A stretch of 64,000 nucleotides of DNA, taken from contig SVEC01000007.1 of assembly GCA_015057555.1 (NCBI GenBank), positions 1 to 64,000 on the forward strand, in the 5' to 3' direction. A program made the position numbers and the translations under genes. Below the pieces are notes generated by a model, which searched no databases, was not told where the DNA came from, and saw nothing but the letters and a program-made list of their open reading frames with translations. The stretch comes from Lachnospiraceae bacterium. Lineage in GTDB: Bacteria > Bacillota > Clostridia > Lachnospirales > Lachnospiraceae. Every line of letters begins with the position of its first letter. Within the stretch, counting starts at the first letter, position 1. This document shows, piece after piece, positions 8,534 through 17,086 of this stretch.

Positions 8534-9364
8534 ATGCCAGATTTTATAGAAATTCTAAAGGTTATATTCCTTGGTATTGTAGAGGGTATAACTGAGTGGT
8601 TACCTGTAAGTAGTACAGGACATATGTTGCTTGTAGATGAGTTCATTAAGATGAATGTGTCAGAGGAGTTTAAGGAGTTATTCTTCATCGTCATACAGCT
8701 TGGAGCAATCCTTGCAGTAGTGATGATATTTTGGAAGAAAATGTGGCCATTTGGACTAACTGATGAGAAGAAGCCTATGATTAAGAATGATATCTTCTCT
8801 ATGTGGTTCAAGGTAGTGGTGGCTTGTATTCCGGGAGCAGTAGTTACTATACTTTTTGATGACTATATAGAGGCTCATCTACATACACCAACTGTTATAG
8901 CACTAGCTCTTATAGTTTATGGTATAGCATTTATAGTAATCGAGAATTGGAACAAGACTAGAACTGCAAAGGTTGAGACATTAGCAGACATTACTTATAA
9001 GACTGCATTCTTAATCGGTATGTTCCAGGTGCTTTCAATTATCCCAGGTACATCACGTTCAGGAGCAACCATTATAGGTGCCCTTATTATCGGAGTATCA
9101 AGAGTGGCAGCAGCAGAGTTTACATTCTTTTTGGCAGTTCCTGTAATGCTTGGTATGAGCTTACTTAAGATTCTAAAGCTTGGATTAGCATTTTCATCAG
9201 GTGAGCTTGTAATACTTGCAGTGGGAACAATTACAGCATTTGTTGTATCTGTAATTGTAATTAAGTTCCTTATGAGCTATATCAAAAAGAAGGATTTCAA
9301 GCTGTTTGGATGGTATAGAATTGTGCTTGGTGCGTTGGTGCTTGTGTACTTTGCGGTGGCGTAG
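8534..9364 (+). CDS. uppP: Undecaprenyl-diphosphate phosphatase
   Basis: 276 residues with about eight membrane segments. Both active-site signatures of the BacA/UppP family are present: EGITEWLPVSSTGHM in the first segment and the PGTSRSG motif in the middle. The enzyme dephosphorylates C55-PP to C55-P, recycling the lipid carrier for peptidoglycan, and its overproduction gives bacitracin resistance in other bacteria. It has a strong AGGAGG site 18 bases after the esterase gene, so it may share that transcript. Confidence 0.97.
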   Translation: MPDFIEILKVIFLGIVEGITEWLPVSSTGHMLLVDEFIKMNVSEEFKELFFIVIQLGAILAVVMIFWKKMWPFGLTDEKKPMIKNDIFSMWFKVVVACIPGAVVTILFDDYIEAHLHTPTVIALALIVYGIAFIVIENWNKTRTAKVETLADITYKTAFLIGMFQVLSIIPGTSRSGATIIGALIIGVSRVAAAEFTFFLAVPVMLGMSLLKILKLGLAFSSGELVILAVGTITAFVVSVIVIKFLMSYIKKKDFKLFGWYRIVLGALVLVYFAVA

Positions 9365-9414
9365 AATTACTTAATTTTATCTCTTCATAGATATAGTAAA
9401 ATATGATAAAATAT

Positions 9415-9447
9415 ATGCGGACTGTGTTGTGCAGTTCGCATTATTTT
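9415..9447 (+). terminator. Probable intrinsic terminator after uppP
   Basis: ATGCGGACTG pairs with CAGTTCGCAT (one G-U pair) across a 7-base loop, then TTATTTTGTT. It lies shortly upstream of the GH3 gene, so it could alternatively attenuate that gene. Confidence 0.6.
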
Positions 9448-9464
9448 GTTAGAGGTATTATGCT

Positions 9465-11924
9465 ATGAATAAATTGGGAAATACAAGAGAATTAATAAAC
9501 CAGCTGACACTAGAGGAGAAGGCTAAGCTTGTTAATGGCGCCACCTTCTTTGGTTCTGCTGCCATTGAAAGATTAGGAGTTCCACGAATGCAGTTTTTAG
9601 ACGGTGGTACCGGTATGAACTTTGAACAGCTCTTTGGAGATATGACTCAGGTGTTTAACTACAGTGATGAGAATATGATAGGTAGCTCTCCGTTGATTAA
9701 TGTTATAGATAGCTACTATGAGCCTGAAAAGCTTTTAGATGAGAACAAGGAGCTTCATAATTGGATAGCAGATAAGCTGGAAATGCGCATGATGGATACT
9801 ATTGGTACTACAGACTATGCGCCGGGATGCTTTCCACCGGGCATATTACTTGGCTCCACATGGAATAAGGACACAGTGAAAAAGGTAGGTCAGGCTCTTG
9901 GTATGGAGGCTTGTATATTTGGTGTGCATATGCTTCTTGGTACGCCTAATGTAAATATTCATAGAGATCCATTAAATGGCAGACTCTTTGAAGGATACTC
10001 AGAGGACCCATGTCTTGTAGGCAAGCTTTCACCTGAGCTAGTTAAGGGTGTGCAGGAGTACGGAGTTATAGCTAATGTAAAGCATTTTGCTGCAAATAAT
10101 CAGGAGACTAATAGAGTGGGTATTAATGAGACTATTTCTCCTAGAGCTTTAGAAGAGATTTATCTACCAGGCTTTAAGGCATGTGTTACTGATGGAAATG
10201 TTAAGACGGTAATGAGCGCCTATAATAAGATTAATGGTGCGCCATGTACAGAGAGTGCATGGCTGCTTGGTGATAAGCTAAGAAAGGAATGGGGCTTTAA
10301 AGGATTTGTTGTATCTGATTGGGGTGCTGTAGCTAATCCTGTGAAAGCACTTGTTGGTGGTAATGACCTAGTTATGCCGGGACCACATGAGTGGGAGAAC
10401 GTATATAATGCAGTAAAGGATGGAACAATTCCTGAAGAAGCATTAGATACAGCTGTGGAGAATATTCTAAATGTTATAGATTGGCTTTGTGGAAATTATA
10501 AGGATGATATACTTGATTATATTTCCAAGAATCCTTTATATGATAATGATAGTAGAAATCCACTAGAGCAAATAAAAGCATTCACTGACGAAGTGGCTTA
10601 TGAGGCAGCAACAGAGGGTATAGTAATGCTTAAGAATAATGGCAAGTATCCGTTAGCCAAAGGAAAAACTATAATTTTAGCTGGTAGTGGTGCTAAGAAG
10701 CTTATGGAATGCGGTGCAGGAAGTGCTGGAATAAACACTGATAGAGTGGGAAATTTGCTAGAAGAATTAAGAAAGCATTATGGTAAAAATGAGGTGTTAT
10801 ATGAATCAGGACTAGATGATATTGAAGCCAGAGTTGCCACAAGTAAAGATGTAGCAATAATATTTGTTTGCACTCTAGGCGGTATGGAGGGCAACGACAG
10901 AAAGAATTTAAGTCTTACAAAGGAAGATCTAGAATTAATCAATAACTGTCCTTACAACAAATCTATTATCCTTAATACCTGTGGCCCGGTAGATATGAGC
11001 TTTGATAATGATAGCATAGACGCTATATGGGCTATGTTCCTGCCAGGAATGGGTGGAGCTAAAGCTATGGCTGATATTATATCAGGAGAGGTTAATCCTT
11101 CAGGTAAGCTACCTATTACATTCCCTGTCAGATATGAGGACACACCAACCTACTTAAACTTTCCTGGTGAAGGCTGGAATGTAAATTATGGTGAGGGTAT
11201 CTATGTTGGATATAGGTATTACGATAAAAAGAAGGTTAAGCCTAAATACCATTTTGGATATGGACTTTCATATACTGATTTTGATGTTAAGGTATGCTGT
11301 ATAAATAGTGATATGGATATTAGTTCGGAACATAATGTGGTATTTATGTCAGATAAAATGGAAATAACTGTAAATGTTTCTAATACAGGAAATCTGTCAG
11401 GGGCAGAGGTATTACAGCTTTATATTAGCGATGAGAATTCCACATTACCTAAGCCTGTTAAGGAATTAAAGGATTTTGCCAAGGTGTTTTTAGTTCCAGG
11501 TGAAAGTAAGGAGATAACATTTAACCTTGATAAATCTATGTTTTCGTCTTATGATAGTGACTTGGGTACATGGGTTGCTGAGGAAGGTTATTATAATATA
11601 ATTATAGCAAGCTCCTCAGACGGAGATGATATATGGGATAGTGTAAGGATTTACCTAGAAACAAAATCACCTTACAGCTATGGCATAAATACAACAATTA
11701 AGGTAATATATGATAATGAGCCACTTAGGGATTTAACTAAGAAGCTCTGGTCAGCATATGGTATGGATGTTGCTATGCTGGATAATGATTACCAGTATAC
11801 AGCCCATAGAAAGCTTAGTCAGGTGCTAGCTGATGTAAGTCTAAGTGTGCTTGGAGAAGACAAGAAGAAAGAATTTGTAAAAGCATATAATGAAAGTGTT
11901 AGTGAAAATATAATCAAGGAATAA
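9465..11924 (+). CDS. Glycoside hydrolase family 3 (beta-glucosidase type)
   Basis: 819 residues. The N-terminal GH3 barrel includes NVKHFAANNQETNR and the nucleophile region GFVVSDWGA (Asp285). The C-terminal alpha/beta sandwich has EGIVMLKNNGKYPL, and LPITFPVRYEDTPTYLNFPG leads into the GIYVGYRYYDKKKVKPKYHFGYGLSY stretch typical of beta-glucosidases. A fibronectin-III-like domain follows (VNVSNTGNLSGAEVLQLYI) and then a ~60-residue extra tail. There is no signal peptide, so it probably hydrolyses imported beta-glucosides or cellodextrins in the cytosol. The exact sugar specificity cannot be read from sequence. Confidence 0.93.
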   Translation: MNKLGNTRELINQLTLEEKAKLVNGATFFGSAAIERLGVPRMQFLDGGTGMNFEQLFGDMTQVFNYSDENMIGSSPLINVIDSYYEPEKLLDENKELHNWIADKLEMRMMDTIGTTDYAPGCFPPGILLGSTWNKDTVKKVGQALGMEACIFGVHMLLGTPNVNIHRDPLNGRLFEGYSEDPCLVGKLSPELVKGVQEYGVIANVKHFAANNQETNRVGINETISPRALEEIYLPGFKACVTDGNVKTVMSAYNKINGAPCTESAWLLGDKLRKEWGFKGFVVSDWGAVANPVKALVGGNDLVMPGPHEWENVYNAVKDGTIPEEALDTAVENILNVIDWLCGNYKDDILDYISKNPLYDNDSRNPLEQIKAFTDEVAYEAATEGIVMLKNNGKYPLAKGKTIILAGSGAKKLMECGAGSAGINTDRVGNLLEELRKHYGKNEVLYESGLDDIEARVATSKDVAIIFVCTLGGMEGNDRKNLSLTKEDLELINNCPYNKSIILNTCGPVDMSFDNDSIDAIWAMFLPGMGGAKAMADIISGEVNPSGKLPITFPVRYEDTPTYLNFPGEGWNVNYGEGIYVGYRYYDKKKVKPKYHFGYGLSYTDFDVKVCCINSDMDISSEHNVVFMSDKMEITVNVSNTGNLSGAEVLQLYISDENSTLPKPVKELKDFAKVFLVPGESKEITFNLDKSMFSSYDSDLGTWVAEEGYYNIIIASSSDGDDIWDSVRIYLETKSPYSYGINTTIKVIYDNEPLRDLTKKLWSAYGMDVAMLDNDYQYTAHRKLSQVLADVSLSVLGEDKKKEFVKAYNESVSENIIKE

Positions 11925-11935
11925 AGGAGCATATT

Positions 11936-13390
11936 ATGGCAGTATTAGACGGCATTAAGCCTAGAGTAGTATTTAAATATTTTGAGGAGATTTGTAATAT
12001 ACCACATGGTTCAGGTAATACAAAGGCAATCAGTGATTACTTAGTATCCTTTGCTAAAGAGAGAGGTCTCAAATATATTCAGGATGAGCTTAATAATGTA
12101 ATTATATTTAAGCCGGGTACAGAGGGCTATGAAAACAGCCAGCCGATTATTCTTCAGGGGCATATAGATATGGTGTGTGAGAAGGACTCAGATAGTAATT
12201 TTAATTTTGAGAAGGATGGACTTAAGCTTATAGTTAAGGATAATATTATTACTGCGGATAAAACTACACTTGGTGGTGATGATGGAATAGCTGTGGCTTA
12301 CACATTAGCTATTTTATCCGATGACAAGGGTAATATTTCACATCCACCTATAGAGGCAGTATTTACAGTTGATGAAGAGATAGGTATGCTTGGTGCCATA
12401 GGACTTGATTGTTCACCACTTAAGGCAAAGACTATGATTAATATTGATTCAGAGGACGAGGGAATACTCCTTGTAAGCTGTGCCGGTGGTGTAACTGTTG
12501 GGTGTCACCTGCCTTTCGAGCTTGAAGGGGCAGCAGAAAAAACATTTTATGAGATTAAGGTTAATAATGCCACAGGTGGTCATTCAGGTATAGAGATAAT
12601 AAAGGAAAGCGCAAATGCTACTAAGGTACTTGCCAGAGTGCTTTACGCCATTAGCGAAAAAGTAGATTATAGACTTGTAGGCATTAATGGTGGACTTAAG
12701 GATAATGCTATTCCTAGAGAGGCTTGTGCTATAATAGCGGTGGCAGCAGATGCGAAGAGAGAGATTTCAAGCGTTGTTGTTGAGCTTGATAAGATAATTA
12801 AGGCAGAGTACCATGGCACAGACAAGGATATATTCCTTACAGTGCACGAGGCTGATGCTATGGACAGTGCTATGACTGAAAAGTCAACCAGAAAGATAGT
12901 TAATACAATTTATAATATGCCAAATGGTATTATGAAGATGAGTCAGGATATAGATAATCTGGTTCAGACATCTCTTAATATAGGAATTACTAAAACCTTG
13001 GGGAATGAGGTTGTATGTAGCTTTTCTGTAAGAAGCTCAGTGGAAAGCGAGAAGAAGGAACTTGTGTCAAGACTTAACAGTATTATGACCTTATGTGGTG
13101 GTACTGTGGAGATTCAGGGCGATTATCCCGGCTGGGAATACAAGCAGGATTCAAGACTTAGAGAGCTTATGGTTAAAGCTTATAAGAGACAGTACGGCAG
13201 CAGTCCTAAGATAGAGGCTGTACATGCAGGACTTGAGTGTGGTATATTTGCAGGTAAGATTCCTGGACTTGACTGTGTGTCCTTTGGACCACAGATGGAT
13301 GATATTCATACACCATCAGAAACTCTATATATTGACAGTGTGGAGAGAAGCTGGGAGTATCTTTTAAAGGTGCTTGAGATGTTAAAGTAA
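11936..13390 (+). CDS. pepD: Aminoacyl-histidine dipeptidase (M20, PepD)
   Basis: 484 residues, the normal length for PepD/carnosinase-like M20 peptidases. Visible: the opening RVVFKYFEEICNIPHGSGN, metal ligands in LQGHIDMVCEKD and GDDGIAVAY, the catalytic VDEEIGMLGA, the ATGGHSG lid-domain motif and the late DDIHTPSETLYIDS. It cleaves Xaa-His and other dipeptides in the cytosol, using two metal ions. It starts 11 bases after the GH3 gene with an AAGGAG site, so the two are probably co-transcribed. Confidence 0.93.
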   Translation: MAVLDGIKPRVVFKYFEEICNIPHGSGNTKAISDYLVSFAKERGLKYIQDELNNVIIFKPGTEGYENSQPIILQGHIDMVCEKDSDSNFNFEKDGLKLIVKDNIITADKTTLGGDDGIAVAYTLAILSDDKGNISHPPIEAVFTVDEEIGMLGAIGLDCSPLKAKTMINIDSEDEGILLVSCAGGVTVGCHLPFELEGAAEKTFYEIKVNNATGGHSGIEIIKESANATKVLARVLYAISEKVDYRLVGINGGLKDNAIPREACAIIAVAADAKREISSVVVELDKIIKAEYHGTDKDIFLTVHEADAMDSAMTEKSTRKIVNTIYNMPNGIMKMSQDIDNLVQTSLNIGITKTLGNEVVCSFSVRSSVESEKKELVSRLNSIMTLCGGTVEIQGDYPGWEYKQDSRLRELMVKAYKRQYGSSPKIEAVHAGLECGIFAGKIPGLDCVSFGPQMDDIHTPSETLYIDSVERSWEYLLKVLEMLK

Positions 13391-13407
13391 TAGACTGGAG
13401 GATTAAT

Positions 13408-14463
13408 ATGTCAGCTTGGGAAGACAATATTAGAAAGGTTGTTCCATATGTACCGGGGGAGCAACCAAAGGTAGATAATATAATTAAGCTAAATACTAAC
13501 GAAAACCCTTATGGACCATCTCCTAGAGTTGAGAAGATTGCTATGGATATGGAAAAGCTAAAGCTTTATCCGGATCCTGCTGCATCAGCCCTTGTGGATG
13601 CCATAGCAAATTATCACGAAGTATCCAGTGATAAGGTGTTTGTAGGTGTAGGTTCAGATGATGTGCTTGCTATGTCATTTTTGACCTTCTTTAATTCAGG
13701 TAAGGAGATTCTTTTTCCTGATATAACCTACTCATTTTATGATGTGTGGGCTGAGCTTTATAAGATACCATATAAGGCTGTTCCTGTGGATGATGATTTT
13801 AGAATTATCAAGGAGGATTATCATGGTGAGAATGGAGGAGTAATATTCCCTAATCCAAATGCTCCAACGTCGATAGCTGAGCCACTTTCCTTTGTGGAGG
13901 ACATAGTTAAGAATAACCAGGATGTGGTAGTAATCGTAGATGAGGCTTATGTGGATTTTGGAGGCGAGACAGCACTTCCACTTGTAGATAAGTATGAGAA
14001 TCTTCTGGTGGTAAGAACATTTTCCAAGTCACGTTCTATGGCGGGACTTAGAATTGGTTATGCTATCGGTAATCCAAAGCTTATAAAGTATTTGAGCGAT
14101 GTTAAGTATTCGTTTAATTCATATACTATGAACATGCCATCTATAATCTATGGTGTGGAAAGTATTGCAGATGATGATTATTTTAAGGAGACAGTAGCAA
14201 AGGTTGTGGATACCAGAGAGTGGTTTAAGTCTGAGATTGAAAAGCTTGGATTTGCCTGCCCTCCATCATCAGCTAACTTCCTTTTTATGACTCATGAGAG
14301 TATTCCGGCTAAGGAAATCTTTGAGAAGGCAAGAGAGGCTAAGATTATAGTTAGATACTTTAATAAGCCAAGAATAGATAATTACCTAAGAGTTACCATA
14401 GGTACTAGGAAAGAAATGGAATCCTTCCTAAGCTTTTTAAAAAAATTAGTTAAGGACAATTAA
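13408..14463 (+). CDS. hisC: Histidinol-phosphate aminotransferase-like PLP enzyme
   Basis: 351 residues, fold type I aminotransferase. Features: the HisC-like N-terminus (IIKLNTNENPYGPSP), the pyridoxal pocket VGVGSDDVL, the VDEAYVDF strand, the PLP lysine Lys207 in RTFSKSRSMAGLRIGYA and a C-terminal arginine region (YLRVTIGT). The expected activity is glutamate-dependent transamination of imidazole acetol phosphate, but a stand-alone copy outside a his operon may act on other aromatic substrates. It follows pepD by 17 bases, and a strong terminator closes the unit. Confidence 0.88.
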   Translation: MSAWEDNIRKVVPYVPGEQPKVDNIIKLNTNENPYGPSPRVEKIAMDMEKLKLYPDPAASALVDAIANYHEVSSDKVFVGVGSDDVLAMSFLTFFNSGKEILFPDITYSFYDVWAELYKIPYKAVPVDDDFRIIKEDYHGENGGVIFPNPNAPTSIAEPLSFVEDIVKNNQDVVVIVDEAYVDFGGETALPLVDKYENLLVVRTFSKSRSMAGLRIGYAIGNPKLIKYLSDVKYSFNSYTMNMPSIIYGVESIADDDYFKETVAKVVDTREWFKSEIEKLGFACPPSSANFLFMTHESIPAKEIFEKAREAKIIVRYFNKPRIDNYLRVTIGTRKEMESFLSFLKKLVKDN

Positions 14464-14488
14464 ATAGGTTTACATAAAGTTGCTTCAA

Positions 14489-14537
14489 AAGCTGACAAGA
14501 GTATACTATTTGTATACCTTTTGTCAGCTTATTTTAT
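14489..14537 (+). terminator. Strong intrinsic terminator after hisC
   Basis: Nested perfect arms: AAGCTGACAA with TTGTCAGCTT, and inside it GTATAC with GTATAC, followed by ATTTTATT. Confidence 0.85.
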
Positions 14538-14670
14538 TGATTTTATTATTTTTAAGTTATATAATTTATATGTTCAAATATTCTATATTTCAAATTTTTA
14601 AGGTGCTTATATTAGAGCACTCCCTAGTTCCCAATATATTATTTAAAAGAAAGGAGACACATATATATTT

Positions 14671-14694
14671 ATGTGTTGTGGTGAGTTAAATTGA
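14671..14694 (+). CDS. Possible 7-codon leader peptide ahead of the DUF5688 gene
   Basis: ATG TGT TGT GGT GAG TTA AAT TGA lies 14 bases after an AAGGAG site. Its TGA overlaps the TTG start of the next gene, an arrangement that allows translational coupling. Peptide MCCGELN. It may simply be chance. Confidence 0.25.
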   Translation: MCCGELN

Positions 14695-15569
14695 CATTTG
14701 AAGAGTTTTGTGGTGAGATAGCAGATAATATTAGCAAATATTTGCCAGACCATGATATTGAAGCTACCAAAATTGAAAAGATTACAAAGAATAATGGTGT
14801 GGAATGCACAGGCATAGTGATTTTACTGGCTGGAGAGAGCGTAGCACCAAATATTTATCTTGATTATTATTTTATGATATATAAGCAGGGTAAAAGCTTG
14901 GATGATATCTTAACCTTGATTAGTGAGGAGTATTTAAGGGCTAAGGCTACTGTAGATAATTCGGATTTTAATGTGGATGTGAAGGATATTAAGGATAATG
15001 CAGTTATAAAGCTTGTAAATTATGAACGAAATAAGGACAAGTTGGAAGAATGTCCCTATATCCCGTATTTAGATTTGGCAATAACCTTTAGATTCTTGGT
15101 AAAGCTTGATGACTGTGGGGTTGCTTCTGCACTTATAACTAACAAGGACCTACACAGGATGGAGATTACAAAGGAAGAGCTATATCAGCTAGCTATGGAT
15201 AATACAAGAAAGCTTTTTCCAGAGAAGCTTAGATGTATGGATGAGTTTATTCCTAATATGGAACAGCTATGTCCAAATAAAGAGGACAGAAATAAGCTGT
15301 ATGTATTAACAAATGAGGCAGGGATAAATGGTGCAACCTCTATGTTATATGATGGAGTTATTAGAGACTTTGCCAAGGAGGTAAATAAGAGTGTATATAT
15401 TATGCCTTCAAGTATACATGAAATCATTTTAATATGCTGTGATGAGGTGGAAAAGGATAGGCTAAATGCTCTTGTAAAAGAGGTAAATAAGTTTATTGTG
15501 TCGGAACTTGAATATTTATCTGATAATGTGTATATATATGACTTAGATTCAGATAAGATAACCATTTAA
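14691..15569 (+). CDS. DUF5688 family protein
   Basis: 292 residues matching the DUF5688 pattern common in Lachnospiraceae: an N-terminal TFEEFCGEIADNISKYLPDH with a middle block of hydrophobic and charged residues, and the late VYIMPSSIHEIILIC stretch. There is no signal peptide or membrane segment. The start is TTG: the frame is closed by TGA at 14682-14684 and no ATG or GTG lies between, while GGTGAG sits 5 bases before the TTG. Function unknown. It stands alone between a terminator and the cold-shock promoter. Confidence 0.85.
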   Translation: MTFEEFCGEIADNISKYLPDHDIEATKIEKITKNNGVECTGIVILLAGESVAPNIYLDYYFMIYKQGKSLDDILTLISEEYLRAKATVDNSDFNVDVKDIKDNAVIKLVNYERNKDKLEECPYIPYLDLAITFRFLVKLDDCGVASALITNKDLHRMEITKEELYQLAMDNTRKLFPEKLRCMDEFIPNMEQLCPNKEDRNKLYVLTNEAGINGATSMLYDGVIRDFAKEVNKSVYIMPSSIHEIILICCDEVEKDRLNALVKEVNKFIVSELEYLSDNVYIYDLDSDKITI

Positions 15570-15572
15570 ACC

Positions 15573-15601
15573 TTGACTAAAACTAATCACTATGGTATTT
15601 T
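15573..15601 (+). promoter_or_regulatory. Promoter of the cold-shock gene
   Basis: TTGACT, 17-base spacer, TATTTT, giving a 5' untranslated region of roughly 45 bases. Confidence 0.55.
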
Positions 15602-15607
15602 TAGATA

Positions 15608-15626
15608 GTGCTAAATATGTTAGCAC
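15608..15626 (+). promoter_or_regulatory. 5' UTR hairpin of the cold-shock gene
   Basis: GTGCTAA-atatg-TTAGCAC, a perfect 7-bp stem at the predicted transcript 5' end, 26 bases before the start codon. It may be a stability or temperature-responsive element (inference). Confidence 0.45.
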
Positions 15627-15652
15627 AGACATTAGATTTTGGAGGATTTGAC

Positions 15653-15853
15653 ATGACAAAGGGTACAGTAAAGTGGTTTAACGATCAGAAGGGATTTGGA
15701 TTCATCACTGATGAGAATGGAAAGGATGTTTTCGTTCATTTTTCAGGACTCAATATGGAAGGTTTCAAGTCACTTAAGGAGAATCAGACTGTTGAGTTTG
15801 AAGTGACTGAGGGCGCTAAGGGACCACAGGCAATCAACGTAACAATCTGCTAA
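15653..15853 (+). CDS. csp: Cold-shock domain protein (CspA family)
   Basis: 66 residues, the full length of a single cold-shock domain. The RNA-binding motifs are KGFGFI (RNP1) and VFVHF (RNP2), and the N-terminus [11 protein letters not shown] is typical. The ATG behind GGAGG is preferred to an in-frame upstream start that would add 15 residues and lie inside the leader hairpin. Csp proteins bind single-stranded RNA and DNA and melt secondary structure. It is a single-gene unit. Confidence 0.97.
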   Translation: MTKGTVKWFNDQKGFGFITDENGKDVFVHFSGLNMEGFKSLKENQTVEFEVTEGAKGPQAINVTIC

Positions 15854-15961
15854 TCTTAAATTGCTTAAGTAACAACAAAGTACCTATTTAAATAGATTTT
15901 GTATTATACGTAAACATGCTTTTTAATAAGGATTTAATTGTTATAATTTTAAGTGATTGGG

Positions 15962-15996
15962 TAGGAGTTATTATTTGAATAATAACTCCTATTTTA
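15962..15996 (+). terminator. Intrinsic terminator between csp and the TetR gene
   Basis: TAGGAGTTATTAT-ttga-ATAATAACTCCTA, a perfect 13-bp stem followed by TTTTATTTG. It lies ~105 bases after csp; the 105-base stretch between holds no gene I can support. Confidence 0.8.
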
Positions 15997-15997
15997 T

Positions 15998-16026
15998 TTG
16001 ACAAAATATGTTAAATAGACTAAAAT
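15998..16026 (+). promoter_or_regulatory. Promoter of the TetR-type regulator
   Basis: TTGACA, 17-base spacer, TAAAAT, directly abutting the preceding terminator. Confidence 0.7.
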
Positions 16027-16072
16027 TATAATTAGTTATGGGGTAAAATTTGATATGAAATGAGGTAATGTT

Positions 16073-16666
16073 GTGGTTGATAGTTTTATTTCGAGAAAAG
16101 ACCGAATTATTTCATCGGCTATTGAGATAATCAGCGATTCAGGCTTGTCCGCACTCACTACCAAGAATCTGGCAATTAAAGAAAATATGTCAGAGGCACT
16201 TCTGTACAAATATTTTGGGGGTATTAATGAGGTACTTATAGAGGTAGTTGACTATTATACAAGGTTTGATAAGCAAATTAGACATACATTTATGTCAAGA
16301 GAAGGTGCTAATATACAGAAGCTTCGAGATTATATGGACGCTTATGCTACATATTATGATAACTATTATTCGATCTCTACATTGATGCTTCAGTATGAAG
16401 AATTACTGCATAATATAGATGTTAGAGAAAAGATTGCATGGTGTATAACAGAAAGACAGAATTTTATTACAGATTTATTTAAGTCAGCCATTGAGGATAA
16501 TGAGATAATTGATGTTTTCACACCTGATGAATTGGCGAATAATGTTACTGGAGTTTTAATGTCACACATTCTGAGTAGGCGTATTGTTTACCATAAGAAG
16601 ACATTTAGACAAGAGCTTATGAGTAATATCGATAAATGGTTCGATTTATTAAAGAAGGATATATAG
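16073..16666 (+). CDS. TetR/AcrR-family transcriptional regulator
   Basis: 197 residues. The N-terminal helix-turn-helix is clear: RIISSAIEIISDSGLSALTTKNLAIKENMSEALLYKYFGG. The C-terminal ~140 residues form the ligand-binding and dimer domain, which is not diagnostic. The start is GTG, 7 bases after TGAGG. It precedes a receiver-only protein by 12 bases and is likely in one transcript with it and rarA. The effector and operator are unknown. Confidence 0.92.
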   Translation: MVDSFISRKDRIISSAIEIISDSGLSALTTKNLAIKENMSEALLYKYFGGINEVLIEVVDYYTRFDKQIRHTFMSREGANIQKLRDYMDAYATYYDNYYSISTLMLQYEELLHNIDVREKIAWCITERQNFITDLFKSAIEDNEIIDVFTPDELANNVTGVLMSHILSRRIVYHKKTFRQELMSNIDKWFDLLKKDI

Positions 16667-16678
16667 GAGGATTTAGTG

Positions 16679-17068
16679 ATGAGAGTTTTAATAGCAGAGG
16701 ATGATATTGCAAGTGGAAAGTTTATGGAAAAGCTTCTCTCTAAGTATGGAGATGTGGTAGTTGCCAGAGACGGTATTGCTGCAGTTGATGAGTTTGTTAA
16801 TGCAGTTAATAATGGTGAGCGTTTTGATTTGGTATGTATGGATATTATGATGCCAAAGATTGATGGATACAAGGCACTTGCCTCAATAAGAGACGCTGAG
16901 CGAAAGCTGGGTCTTGCTCGTGATTCAAGATGTAAGGTGGTTATGATTAGTGCTCTTGATGAGGGCTTTGATTCATCTCTTGCAAGTGATGATTACGAGG
17001 AGTATATTTGCAAACCAATTGATATTGTAAAGTTTGATTCAGTTATTAAGAAGCTTGGATTAGTATAA
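16679..17068 (+). CDS. Stand-alone receiver (REC) domain protein
   Basis: 129 residues, only a CheY-like receiver domain. It has the EDD acidic pocket, phospho-acceptor Asp55 in LVCMDIMMPKIDGY, the switch region VVMISALD and the CKPID lysine. No output domain is attached. The ATG 8 bases after AGGAGG is chosen over the adjacent in-frame GTG. Such proteins act through protein contacts or phosphorelay; no kinase is adjacent, and the neighbours are a TetR regulator and rarA. Confidence 0.9.
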   Translation: MRVLIAEDDIASGKFMEKLLSKYGDVVVARDGIAAVDEFVNAVNNGERFDLVCMDIMMPKIDGYKALASIRDAERKLGLARDSRCKVVMISALDEGFDSSLASDDYEEYICKPIDIVKFDSVIKKLGLV

Positions 17069-17086
17069 TTTATAGTAGGTATAGAT

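Noticed and set aside
14480-14689. 69-residue ORF after hisC
   Set aside because: It begins inside the terminator stem, lacks a ribosome site, and its composition reflects AT-rich intergenic DNA.
15608-15626. GTGCTAA-N5-TTAGCAC as a CIRCE-like operator
   Set aside because: The arms are in the reverse order of CIRCE and the spacing is 5, not 9. It is better read as a plain leader hairpin.
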